From assembly GCA_041609715.1 (NCBI GenBank), contig JBFIQI010000005.1, positions 1 to 44,296 of the forward strand: a DNA stretch of 44,296 bases, given 5' to 3'. The stretch is from JABDLF01 sp041609715. Its GTDB lineage: Bacteria > Pseudomonadota > Gammaproteobacteria > Steroidobacterales > JABDLF01. Position numbers and translations under genes: made by a program. This document shows, piece after piece, positions 8,613-16,373 of this stretch. Within the stretch, counting starts at the first letter, position 1; each line of letters begins with the position of its first letter. The notes beneath the pieces are model-generated. The model was not told the origin of the DNA. It saw only the letters and a list, made by a program, of their open reading frames with translations, and did not search any database.

Positions 8613-9466
8613 GCCGTGCGCCCTTTCATTTTTGCCACAAACAGGTCGGCGACATTCGGGGTGCGCAGCTCGCCAAGGCCCACCAGTTGTTCCTGCGCCA
8701 CGCCTTCGAACAGCATCAGCTGCCGGCCGAACACCTCGCGCTGGTAAATGGGGCCCAGCGCTTTGGCGGCATCTACCTTGTCCGCAGTCACCATGACCTC
8801 TTTAAAACGCTCGGCCACTTCATCCATACTGGAATTCAAGACCACCATACCGTGATTGATGAACATCAGGTCGGTCAGAATGTTTTCGATTTCCTCGACC
8901 TGGTGCGTCGTGATTATGATCGTGCGCTTTTGATCGAAATAGTCATTCAACAGGGATTCGTAAAAGCTCTTGCGATACAGAATGTCGAGCCCCAGCGTCG
9001 GCTCATCGAGCACCAGCAGGCGCGCGTCAATGGCCATAACCAGCGCGAGATGCAGCTGCGCCACCATACCCTTGGAAAGCTCTTTTACCTTTTTATCGAG
9101 CCCGATCTCGGTGCGAGACAGGAACTCCAGGGCACGTTCACGATGAAACCGTGGGTGCACATCTTCGACAAAGTCCAGAGCCTGGCGGACCTTGATCCAG
9201 CGCGGCAGAATCGCGACATCGGCAATGAAGCAGACCTGCTTCATGAGCTCTGCGCGCTGCCGATACGGGTTAAGTCCCAGAACTTCAAGGTGACCCTTGA
9301 ACGGTGTCAGGCCCAGGATGGCTTTCAAAGCCGTGGTCTTGCCGGCTCCGTTGGGTCCGATCAGCCCGAGAATGCGTCCTTCGTGTATTTCGAAACTGGA
9401 CGGCAGCAATGCCCGGGTCGAGCCATAGGACTTGGCAACATTTTCAGCCTTGATCAAAACGCTCAC
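8609..9466 (-). CDS. ABC transporter ATP-binding protein
   Basis: The product is 285 residues with all core motifs: Walker A GPNGAGKTT (37-45), signature LSKGM (130-134, a variant of LSGGQ seen in YtrB-like ATPases) and Walker B LLVLDEP (150-156) followed by the D-loop TLGLD. The switch histidine lies in ITTHQ. The start is GTG at 9466, overlapping the stop of the GntR gene by four bases (GTGA). It energises the permease encoded immediately downstream. The fixed order regulator-ATPase-permease with overlapping ends is typical of YtrA-type operons. Confidence 0.9.
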   Translation of the reverse strand: MSVLIKAENVAKSYGSTRALLPSSFEIHEGRILGLIGPNGAGKTTALKAILGLTPFKGHLEVLGLNPYRQRAELMKQVCFIADVAILPRWIKVRQALDFVEDVHPRFHRERALEFLSRTEIGLDKKVKELSKGMVAQLHLALVMAIDARLLVLDEPTLGLDILYRKSFYESLLNDYFDQKRTIIITTHQVEEIENILTDLMFINHGMVVLNSSMDEVAERFKEVMVTADKVDAAKALGPIYQREVFGRQLMLFEGVAQEQLVGLGELRTPNVADLFVAKMKGRTA

Positions 9467-9831
9467 CGGGACTCATCCTCTTTTTTTGCCTGCAATAACT
9501 CTTTTGCGCTCAGGCCAAGTCGTTCAATGGTTGCATGAACCCGCGGCCACTCCTCGCGCAGAAATACTTCGCGCTCGTCTTTGAGCAGGCGCTTTTGCGC
9601 CCCCTCTTTGACAAACATGCCGAGACCCCGCTTCTTTTCCACGAGATTCTCGTCCACCAGTTCCTGGTAGCCTTTTAAAACGGTCAGCGGGTTGAGGCGA
9701 TAGTCTGCCGCGACGCTGCGCACCGAGGGCAGGGCGTCGCCGTCTTCCAGCACGCCTTCCAGAATCATTGCCACAACGCGGTCACGCAACTGTCGGTAAA
9801 TCGGCTGATTGTCATTCCATTTCGGATCCAC
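9463..9831 (-). CDS. GntR family transcriptional regulator, YtrA subfamily
   Basis: The product is 122 residues: an N-terminal winged helix (about 8-75, with QPIYRQLRDRV and LPSVRSVAADYRLNPLTV, the GntR recognition region) and only a short C-terminal helix pair. The absence of a large effector domain marks the YtrA subfamily, whose members repress their own ABC-transporter operon. A GGTGAG lies seven bases before the ATG. The palindrome at 10252-10273, over the likely promoter of this operon, is the natural candidate operator. The gene lies 60 bases downstream of the small membrane protein gene and overlaps the ATPase gene. Confidence 0.9.
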   Translation of the reverse strand: MDPKWNDNQPIYRQLRDRVVAMILEGVLEDGDALPSVRSVAADYRLNPLTVLKGYQELVDENLVEKKRGLGMFVKEGAQKRLLKDEREVFLREEWPRVHATIERLGLSAKELLQAKKEDESR

Positions 9832-9891
9832 AATCTCACCCGCCGTCTTTTAACGGTCTGCCTGGTATGGCTTTTGTGCCGGCTGCGTAGC

Positions 9892-10194
9892 TCAAAGAAT
9901 CACCCTGCGCAGTGCGTGTCTGCCAATGGCCTCGATTGCCGGCTCCACGATGCTTGTGGTGTCCAGCATTTTGGCATCGAGTACTTCGCCGGAATGACTA
10001 CTCTGCGTCACTGCTTCGTCTTGCGACTCTTGAATATGTTGCCCTTCGGCACTCTCAAAAACAGACCTGGCGGCTGTTTCATTGGCCGCCATAATGGTGG
10101 CACCACGCACCGCGAATGCCGTTGTTACGATCCCCGCAACCAGCAAATAAACGCAACCCGCCAATGCCACTTTCTTATGATGTTCGCCTAACAT
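9892..10194 (-). CDS. Small single-pass membrane protein, first gene of the GntR/ABC operon
   Basis: The product is 100 residues and I do not recognise it. It has a basic N-terminus (MLGEHHKK), one hydrophobic helix (about 11-30, ALAGCVYLLVAGIVTTAFAV) and a roughly 70-residue polar, Ser/Glu/Gln-rich remainder, probably periplasmic. The ATG at 10194 has AGGAG (10201-10205, read on the minus strand) six bases upstream, a strong ribosome site; a start seven codons further up has none. It sits between the operator/promoter at 10252-10291 and the GntR gene and should be the first gene of that operon. A role as accessory subunit or sensor of the transporter is inference from position only. Confidence 0.6.
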   Translation of the reverse strand: MLGEHHKKVALAGCVYLLVAGIVTTAFAVRGATIMAANETAARSVFESAEGQHIQESQDEAVTQSSHSGEVLDAKMLDTTSIVEPAIEAIGRHALRRVIL

Positions 10195-10251
10195 GTTCTG
10201 CTCCTTGTCCCGCACCGCCCGCTGCCAAACCTGTTACCCTTAGGTGGGGTG

Positions 10252-10273
10252 GTGTTGTAGTTAACTATAACAC
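10252..10273. promoter_or_regulatory. 22-bp palindrome, candidate GntR (YtrA-type) operator
   Basis: The two halves are GTGTTGTAGTT and AACTATAACAC, inverted repeats with a single mismatched pair (10257/10268) around a central GTTAAC. Outer half-sites GTGTT and AACAC resemble the GTGTA/TACAC ends described for YtrA-type operators. It overlaps the -10 hexamer of the minus-strand promoter, a classic repressor position, 58 bases before the first gene of the GntR/ABC operon. Confidence 0.6.
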
Positions 10274-10291
10274 TAAAACCCAAGAATGCAA
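10264..10291 (-). promoter_or_regulatory. Sigma-70-like promoter of the small protein/GntR/ABC operon
   Basis: Read on the minus strand, TTGCAT (10291-10286) is separated by 16 bases from TATAGT (10269-10264). The -10 matches consensus at five of six positions and lies inside the palindrome. The leader to the first start codon would be about 60 bases. Confidence 0.5.
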
Positions 10292-10546
10292 GATATTAAA
10301 GCGATCTATGCATAACGGATTGTTTTGTATTGCTTTTTAGAACTGCCTGCCGGGACGCAAGCCGGTCGGCGGATTGGATACGCCACGGTGAGGCGCCCCG
10401 TGCAGCGGCCTGCTCCAGCCCGCGGGGAGAAGATCCCCCCTGGGGTTCAAAGGCCCCGCGCGGGACTCGACACCATTGCGTCAATGTTAGAATCGGGCGC
10501 CTTTTCCGGGCCAAGCGCCCATGGTTTCCAGGGAGTATGTCGCGCC
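10292..10546 (+). promoter_or_regulatory. Upstream region of mdh, weak promoter candidate
   Basis: This gap holds no convincing gene. A TAGAAT at 10488-10493 could serve as a -10 box, with TCGACA (10467-10472) fifteen bases upstream as an imperfect -35. The stretch around 10385-10460 is very GC-rich with several GGGG/CCCC runs. The frame is open from 10325 into mdh, but the extra residues look non-coding and lack homology to Mdh N-termini. Confidence 0.3.
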
Positions 10547-11524
10547 ATGAACAAGCCTGTCAGAGTCACGATCACCGGGGCCGCTGGCCAAATCGGTTAC
10601 CAGCTCGCGTTTCGAATTGCATCCGGTCAACTTCTGGGCCGCGACCAGCCCGTAATTTTGCAGCTGCTGGAAATTCCGCCCGCCATGGCTGCCTTGCAGG
10701 GTGTGGTCATGGAACTCAGGGACTGCGCTTTCCCCGCGCTGCACGGTATTGTGGCCACTGACGATGCCAATGTGGGCTTCAAAGACACGGACTTTGCGTT
10801 GCTGGTGGGTGCCAAACCGCGCGGCCCGGGCATGGAACGCTCGGACCTGCTGCTGGGTAATGCCAAAATTTTTTCAGCCCAGGGCAAAGCCATTAATGAA
10901 CATGCCAGTCGCGATATCAAGGTCCTGGTGGTGGGCAACCCGGCCAACACCAATGCGCTGATCGCCAGCGCCAATGCGCCGGATATCGATCCTCGCCAGT
11001 TCACGGCCATGACCCGTCTCGATCACAACCGGGCGCTGGCCCAGGTCGCAGAAAAAACCGGTGCCCATGTCAGTCAGCTGAAGCAGATGACCATATGGGG
11101 TAACCATTCCGCAACCCAGTACCCGGATGTGAGCCATCTCACCATCAACGGAGAACCCGCCGGCAGCAAACTCGATAAAGAATGGCTGGTGGATACCTTT
11201 ATACCCACGGTACAGCAGCGCGGCGCCGCCATTATCAAGGCTCGCGGCGCCTCCTCGGCCGCTTCTGCGGCGTCCGCCGCCATTGATCACATGCATGACT
11301 GGGCGCTGGGCAGTGCCGAAGGCGACTGGGTCAGCATGGCGGTGCCGGCGGATGGCAGTTACGGCATCGAGCCGGGGGTCGTTTATTCGTTCCCGGTTAC
11401 CTGTCGTGGCGGCGACTGGGCCATTGTTCCAGGCCTGGCAATCGACGATTTCTCGCGCCAGCGAATGGATGCCACCGACGCCGAGCTGCGAGACGAACGT
11501 GCAGCCATAGCCGAACTGCTGTAA
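10547..11524 (+). CDS. mdh: NAD-dependent malate dehydrogenase
   Basis: The product is 325 residues and oxidises malate to oxaloacetate in the TCA cycle. It starts with the Rossmann nucleotide-binding segment GAAGQIGYQLAFRI. Diagnostic elements follow: the substrate-arginine loop region (VGAKPRGPGMERSDLL), GNPANTNA, TRLDHNRA and the catalytic histidine motif IWGNHSATQYPD. This is the cytosolic-type Mdh group 2 found in many proteobacteria and Thermus, not the E. coli type. The start at 10547 places the GAAGQIG motif close to the N-terminus as in relatives; GGGAG lies about 11 bases upstream. The gene appears monocistronic. Confidence 0.95.
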   Translation: MNKPVRVTITGAAGQIGYQLAFRIASGQLLGRDQPVILQLLEIPPAMAALQGVVMELRDCAFPALHGIVATDDANVGFKDTDFALLVGAKPRGPGMERSDLLLGNAKIFSAQGKAINEHASRDIKVLVVGNPANTNALIASANAPDIDPRQFTAMTRLDHNRALAQVAEKTGAHVSQLKQMTIWGNHSATQYPDVSHLTINGEPAGSKLDKEWLVDTFIPTVQQRGAAIIKARGASSAASAASAAIDHMHDWALGSAEGDWVSMAVPADGSYGIEPGVVYSFPVTCRGGDWAIVPGLAIDDFSRQRMDATDAELRDERAAIAELL

Positions 11525-11553
11525 CCCCGGGCAACCCTCCGGGTAAGCCATGG

Positions 11554-11572
11554 GAACCGGCCTGGCCGGTTC
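11554..11572. other. Perfect 19-bp hairpin downstream of mdh
   Basis: GAACCGGCC and GGCCGGTTC flank a single T, 30 bases after the mdh stop codon. There is no T-run after it, so it is not a standard intrinsic terminator. It could stabilise the mdh 3' end or act with Rho. Confidence 0.45.
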
Positions 11573-11638
11573 TGATGCATATACTTCAATAACTTAACGG
11601 AAGTCACGGCACGGGCCGCTTGATTTCGTTAACTCCTT

Positions 11639-11684
11639 ATTCCGCAATGCAACATTCTTGGTGTATAGTGGATTCATGCGGAAT
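11639..11684. promoter_or_regulatory. Inverted repeat flanking a possible fadE -10 box
   Basis: ATTCCGCA (11639-11646) and TGCGGAAT (11677-11684) are exact inverted repeats separated by 30 bases, with TATAGT (11664-11669) between them. It could be a paired operator for a fatty-acid-responsive repressor, but no known FadR or PsrA consensus is recognisable, and chance is not excluded. Confidence 0.3.
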
Positions 11685-11731
11685 CCTGGCGGCCGTCACC
11701 GCCGGGCGTGGATCAACCTGGAAGGTATCCC

Positions 11732-14281
11732 ATGCTTACCTCACTACTCTGGTTTGTGCTCTTTTTCGGCGGCGCGCTGGTGCTTGCTTATCATCGAATT
11801 GAGTTGCGGCGGGCCACGATCTACTTCGGCGCCGCGGTGCTGGCCTATCTGATTTTTGGCGCTGGCGGTTGGCTGCTCAAGCTGCCGCTGCTGCTGATAT
11901 TGGCTGGTCTGATAGCACTCAATGTCGACGACCTGCGCGTCAGCAAAATCACCGCCCCGCTGCTGGCAATTTACAAGCGCATGCTGCCCAACATGTCCGA
12001 CACCGAGCGGGCCGCAATCAAGGCCGGCACCGTTTGGTGGGACGGTGAGCTTTTCAGCGGCGCGCCGCGCTGGAGCAAATTGCTGACCACCCCGGCACCG
12101 CAGCTCACCGAGGAGGAGCAGGCGTTTCTCGACGGTCCCACGGAGGAACTGTGTCGCATGCTGGACCAGTGGGAAATCACCCACGAGCTGGGCGATATGC
12201 CGCCAGAAGCCTGGCAGTTTCTCAAGGAAAAAGGCTTTTTCGCGATGATCATCCCGAAGCGCTATGGCGGACTGGAGTTTTCTGCCTATGCCCACTCGCA
12301 GGTGCTTATCAAGATTGCCAGCCGCAGCGGTACCGCCTGTTCCACGGTAGCGGTCCCCAATTCCCTGGGGCCTGCCGAGCTGTTACTGGAATACGGTACG
12401 GAAGAACAGAAAGACTACTATCTGCCCAGGCTGGCAACCGGCGAAGACATTCCGTGTTTTGCCCTGACCGCGCCGCGCGCCGGATCCGACGCCACCTCGC
12501 TTACCGATTCCGGTGTGGTTTGCAAAGGCAAGTTCAAGGGTAAGGAAGTGATCGGGATACGGCTTAACTGGGACAAGCGCTATATCACGCTGGCCCCGGT
12601 GGCCACGGTACTGGGACTGGCCTTCAAGCTTTATGACCCCGAACACCTGCTGGGGGATGAAAGCAAGGAAGATTATGGCATCACCTGCGCGCTGGTCCCG
12701 ACAGACCTGCCGGGTATCGACGTTGGCCGGCGCCACCTCCCCATCAATATCCCGTTTCAGAACGGCCCGACCATGGGCAAAGACGTGTTCGTGCCCGTAG
12801 ACCACATCATCGGCGGGGCGAAGATGGCGGGCCAGGGCTGGCGTATGTTGGTGGAAAACCTGGCTGTAGGCCGTTCCATATCGCTGCCTTCGAATTCCAC
12901 CGGTGGTGCAAAAGCTGCAGTAGCCGCGACCGGAGCTTACGCGCGCATTCGCAAGCAATTCAACATGCCCATTGGCTACTTCGAGGGCGTGCAGGAAGCG
13001 CTCGCGCGTATGGTGGGTCTGACCTACACCATGGAGGCCGCACGCACCATGACGGCGGGTGCCGTGGACCTGGGCGAACGCCCCTCGGTACTGTCCGCCA
13101 TCGTCAAGTACCACTGCACGGAAATGGGCCGCCAGGTAGCCAATGATGCGATGGATATCCATGGCGGCAAGGGCATCATGCTCGGCCCGAAGAACTATCT
13201 CGCACGCGGCTATCAAATTGTGCCGGTGGCCATCACCGTAGAAGGTGCAAACATTCTGACCCGCAGCATGATTATCTTCGGTCAGGGGGCCATCCGCTGT
13301 CATCCGTGGGTCATCAAGGAAATGCGGGCTGCCGGCGACCCGGATGAGCAAGCCGGCCTGCTGGCTTTTGACAAAGCTTTGTTCGGGCATATCGGGTACA
13401 CGCTCAGCAACGCTGCGCGCTCGCTGGTGCTTGCGGTAACCATGTCGAGATTCTCCGAGGCCCCGAGCACACCCGGTATTCGTCGCTTTTACCAGCACAT
13501 CAACCGTTTCGCTGCTTCCTTTGCCCTGTTGGCCGATGCCTCCATGCTGACTCTGGGCGGCAGCCTCAAGCGTCGCGAGGCAATTTCGGCGCGTCTGGGA
13601 GACATGCTCAGTTATATGTATCTTGCCTCCTGCGTGCTCAAGCGCTACGAGGACCAGGGCCGTCCGGAGACGGATCTGCCGATCGTGGAATACGCTTGCA
13701 GGGACCTGCTTTACAGCTGCCAGGACACCATGCATGAACTGCTGCGCAATTTCCCCAATCGGGTAGTGGCATTTTTCCTGCGCCTGCTGGTATTTCCCAT
13801 CGGCCGCACTTACTACGCACCCAGCGACACCCGCGCCCACAAGGTCGCAGCTCTTGTCCTGAGCCACAACGAAACCCGCGATCGCCTCATCGATGGCGCT
13901 TATCTGGAGCGCCAGCCCGGCAATGTCATGGGGATGTTGGAACATGCCATGGAAATGGCAGTCGATGCCGAGCCAATAGAAAAGCGCATCAGGCGCGCCA
14001 TCAAAGAAAAGAAAATTGCCTCATCCACTATCGAGCAGCAAATCGATGATGCCGAGCAAGCCGAAATTATCGGCCATGACGAAGCCGAACGGCTCCGGGA
14101 GTTTACGGCGCTGGTATTCGAGCTCATCAGCGTTGATGATTTCGACTCCCACGAACTTGGCACCAAGGCTTATGCCAAGAAGATGAAGGCAAAACGCAAG
14201 AGCAACGGCAAGAAGGCGATTGCCAAGAAACCCGGGCGGCGCAAAAAGCCCACCGAAGAGCCCACCCAGCCGCAGGCCTGA
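11732..14281 (+). CDS. fadE: Long-chain acyl-CoA dehydrogenase, FadE type
   Basis: The product is 849 residues and catalyses the first step of fatty acid beta-oxidation, converting acyl-CoA to trans-2-enoyl-CoA. Two hydrophobic N-terminal helices (about 1-22 and 28-60) are typical of FadE and suggest membrane association. The dehydrogenase core shows FFAMIIPKRYGGLEFSAYAH, FALTAPRAGSDA (FAD/substrate region) and AMDIHGGKGIMLGP. The C-terminal 300 residues match the FadE-specific DUF1974 region, and the last 30 residues are a Lys/Arg-rich tail (KKMKAKRKS, KKPGRRKKP) not needed for the core. Length is close to E. coli FadE (about 814). GGAAGG six bases before the ATG at 11732 supports this start; an in-frame GTG eight codons upstream (11708) is less likely. 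It ends 13 bases before the convergent GGDEF-EAL gene. Confidence 0.95.
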   Translation: MLTSLLWFVLFFGGALVLAYHRIELRRATIYFGAAVLAYLIFGAGGWLLKLPLLLILAGLIALNVDDLRVSKITAPLLAIYKRMLPNMSDTERAAIKAGTVWWDGELFSGAPRWSKLLTTPAPQLTEEEQAFLDGPTEELCRMLDQWEITHELGDMPPEAWQFLKEKGFFAMIIPKRYGGLEFSAYAHSQVLIKIASRSGTACSTVAVPNSLGPAELLLEYGTEEQKDYYLPRLATGEDIPCFALTAPRAGSDATSLTDSGVVCKGKFKGKEVIGIRLNWDKRYITLAPVATVLGLAFKLYDPEHLLGDESKEDYGITCALVPTDLPGIDVGRRHLPINIPFQNGPTMGKDVFVPVDHIIGGAKMAGQGWRMLVENLAVGRSISLPSNSTGGAKAAVAATGAYARIRKQFNMPIGYFEGVQEALARMVGLTYTMEAARTMTAGAVDLGERPSVLSAIVKYHCTEMGRQVANDAMDIHGGKGIMLGPKNYLARGYQIVPVAITVEGANILTRSMIIFGQGAIRCHPWVIKEMRAAGDPDEQAGLLAFDKALFGHIGYTLSNAARSLVLAVTMSRFSEAPSTPGIRRFYQHINRFAASFALLADASMLTLGGSLKRREAISARLGDMLSYMYLASCVLKRYEDQGRPETDLPIVEYACRDLLYSCQDTMHELLRNFPNRVVAFFLRLLVFPIGRTYYAPSDTRAHKVAALVLSHNETRDRLIDGAYLERQPGNVMGMLEHAMEMAVDAEPIEKRIRRAIKEKKIASSTIEQQIDDAEQAEIIGHDEAERLREFTALVFELISVDDFDSHELGTKAYAKKMKAKRKSNGKKAIAKKPGRRKKPTEEPTQPQA

Positions 14282-14294
14282 GGATGGCGTGAGC

Positions 14295-16211
14295 CTATGA
14301 GGCGCGGCCGGTAATCTTTACCGGGCCGCCGCCGCTCTCCACCAGCTGGATAAGCAGCTTGGCATTCATGGGTATGCCCAGAAAGAAACCCTGGGCAAAA
14401 CCGCAGCCCAGTTCCTGCAGCTTGTCCAGCTGCTCCTCGGTTTCCACACCCTCCGCCACGATCCTGATTCCCAGGCTGTTGCCCAGGTTGATGATCATTC
14501 TCACCAGTTCGGCTTTCTCGGGACTGGACACGATATCGTGCACGAAACTGCGATCTACCTTGATGACGTCTATGGGTAGTTTCTGCAAGCGTGACAGCGA
14601 AGAGTACCCGGTACCAAAGTCATCCACCATGATACGCAAGCCAAGGTCCTTGAGTTTTTCCAGGATGCGTTTTTCACCGGTACCGCGGTCCAGCAACATT
14701 CGCTCCGTAAGTTCCAGCTGAACTCGCGACGGATCCACCCGGGCTTCCTTCAGAATGGCGGCGATGTTGTCAACAAAATCGGGCATGGCGAATTCACGAT
14801 CCGAAATGTTGATGCTGACACCCGGCGCTTCTCCGTTCTTGATCGTGTCATCCCATAATTTCAGATCCTGACAGACGCGCCGCAGCACCCAGCGTCCCAG
14901 CGATATTGCGAGACCCGACTCCTCCGCCAGGTGCACGAATTCTCCGGGGCCCAGCAAGCCGTCCTGCTTGTGCTGCCACCGCAGCAGCGCTTCGCAGGAC
15001 ACCAGCTTGTTGCTGGAAAGATCGTAAATCGGCTGGTAATAGATTCGCAGATGGTCTTCGTCCAGCGCCTCGTGCAACTCGGACTCCAGCTTCAGGCGCG
15101 CCACCATGTTGAGATGCATACCGGTATCGAACATGCGGTGACGCCCCCCGCCCGACTCTTTGGCTCGGTACATGGCGATGTCGGCATCACGCAGCAGTTC
15201 TTCAGCGCTCTCATAGCTGGAGGCGCCCTTGGCGATTCCGATGCTGGCCGAAGCAGATATTGTGTGCCGCTGCACATAAAACGGCTGGTTGACGTCCTGG
15301 ATGATCCTTTCGGCGAGCAACTCCACGTCGGCCTTGTCATTCAGCCCATCGGCCAGGACTGCAAATTCGTCACCGCCAAGACGCGCCACCACATCACCGG
15401 GCCGCACTGAACCACTCAGGCGATCAGCAAAAGCTCGCAGCAGAAGATCGCCAATTTCGTGACCGTAACTGTCGTTGATCAGCTTCAGCCGATCCATGTC
15501 GATAAACAGCACCGAAAAAATATAGTCGGGAGAGCGTGCGGCACGATATATGGCGCGCTCCAGGTGCTGAATAAAGCGATTGCGATTTGGCAGGTCCGTC
15601 AGCCCGTCATGGAAGGCATCGTGGGCTAATTGCTGTTCCGCGCGATTGCGCTCCATAATCCTGACATAAACGCTGAGGGCCATCTCGACCATCTCGCGAT
15701 CGCCCTGGTCGAATTCCCACTGGGTCTCCTGCTCACTATCGTTATGTCCCAGCACCAAGGCCAGACCCGAATCCTGGTCGTAATCCCAAAGAAAGACACC
15801 GGCATCCATAATCTTGCGTAGCTGAAAATTGAAGTCGCTGTCCGGCGTGGCTTTGTTGACGAAGGCAAAGCCTTCGATAAATTCAATATCCTGCAGAATC
15901 TTCTTGCCTGCAGAGTCCTTGTGAACCAGGTGCAGGACTTCGAAGCTGTTGTTGCTGCCGCGCTTGAGCAGCGCCGCACGATTGATGGCCAGCGCCTCAC
16001 AAACCACGCCAAGAAAAACGGCCGCCAGCTCCTCGGTGGGTATTTCCAGGTATTCGATCCGATACAGCTTGCGCACCATATTGGCGACAATCTGGCTACG
16101 CTTCATTTCACGCCGGGTGTCCGACATCCGGCCGCGCAAACGAGCAATCTCCTCGAGTAACTCTTCCCGGGAGGCCTCATCGAGTTTGTGAATGCCGGTT
16201 TGCTCGTTCAT
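14295..16211 (-). CDS. GGDEF-EAL cyclic-di-GMP signalling protein with GAF-like sensor
   Basis: The product is 638 residues and soluble. A short coiled coil (about 12-40) precedes a GAF-like domain (about 45-195). The diguanylate cyclase domain has an intact GGDEF (279-283) and an inhibitory I-site RPGD (270-273) exactly five residues before it. The phosphodiesterase domain has EAL (407-409), QLELTER (498-504), DDFGTG (530-535), KVDRSFV and VAEGVET. As both active sites look complete, the protein could make or degrade cyclic-di-GMP, with the balance set by the GAF ligand. The target is unknown. A GC-rich hairpin (GCCGCC/GGCGGC) lies in its 5' leader near 16250. Confidence 0.92.
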   Translation of the reverse strand: MNEQTGIHKLDEASREELLEEIARLRGRMSDTRREMKRSQIVANMVRKLYRIEYLEIPTEELAAVFLGVVCEALAINRAALLKRGSNNSFEVLHLVHKDSAGKKILQDIEFIEGFAFVNKATPDSDFNFQLRKIMDAGVFLWDYDQDSGLALVLGHNDSEQETQWEFDQGDREMVEMALSVYVRIMERNRAEQQLAHDAFHDGLTDLPNRNRFIQHLERAIYRAARSPDYIFSVLFIDMDRLKLINDSYGHEIGDLLLRAFADRLSGSVRPGDVVARLGGDEFAVLADGLNDKADVELLAERIIQDVNQPFYVQRHTISASASIGIAKGASSYESAEELLRDADIAMYRAKESGGGRHRMFDTGMHLNMVARLKLESELHEALDEDHLRIYYQPIYDLSSNKLVSCEALLRWQHKQDGLLGPGEFVHLAEESGLAISLGRWVLRRVCQDLKLWDDTIKNGEAPGVSINISDREFAMPDFVDNIAAILKEARVDPSRVQLELTERMLLDRGTGEKRILEKLKDLGLRIMVDDFGTGYSSLSRLQKLPIDVIKVDRSFVHDIVSSPEKAELVRMIINLGNSLGIRIVAEGVETEEQLDKLQELGCGFAQGFFLGIPMNAKLLIQLVESGGGPVKITGRAS

Positions 16212-16373
16212 TTCAGGCTATTGGTCAGGGCGGAAATCGGTAGCCGGGCAGCCGCCGCCAGGCGGCCGGGCTCCGAGAATTCGCTATTTTTCTAACGCTT
16301 CAGTTTATCACACAGACGGTTTTGCACCGCGCGGGTGCTAGAATCCCCATAAACGCTGGCCGGCGAAAAACTT

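Noticed and set aside
12383..13945. 520-codon open frame antisense to fadE
   Set aside because: It is fully inside fadE on the other strand, has no domain I recognise and a His/Gln/Val-rich composition typical of an antisense shadow in GC-rich coding DNA.
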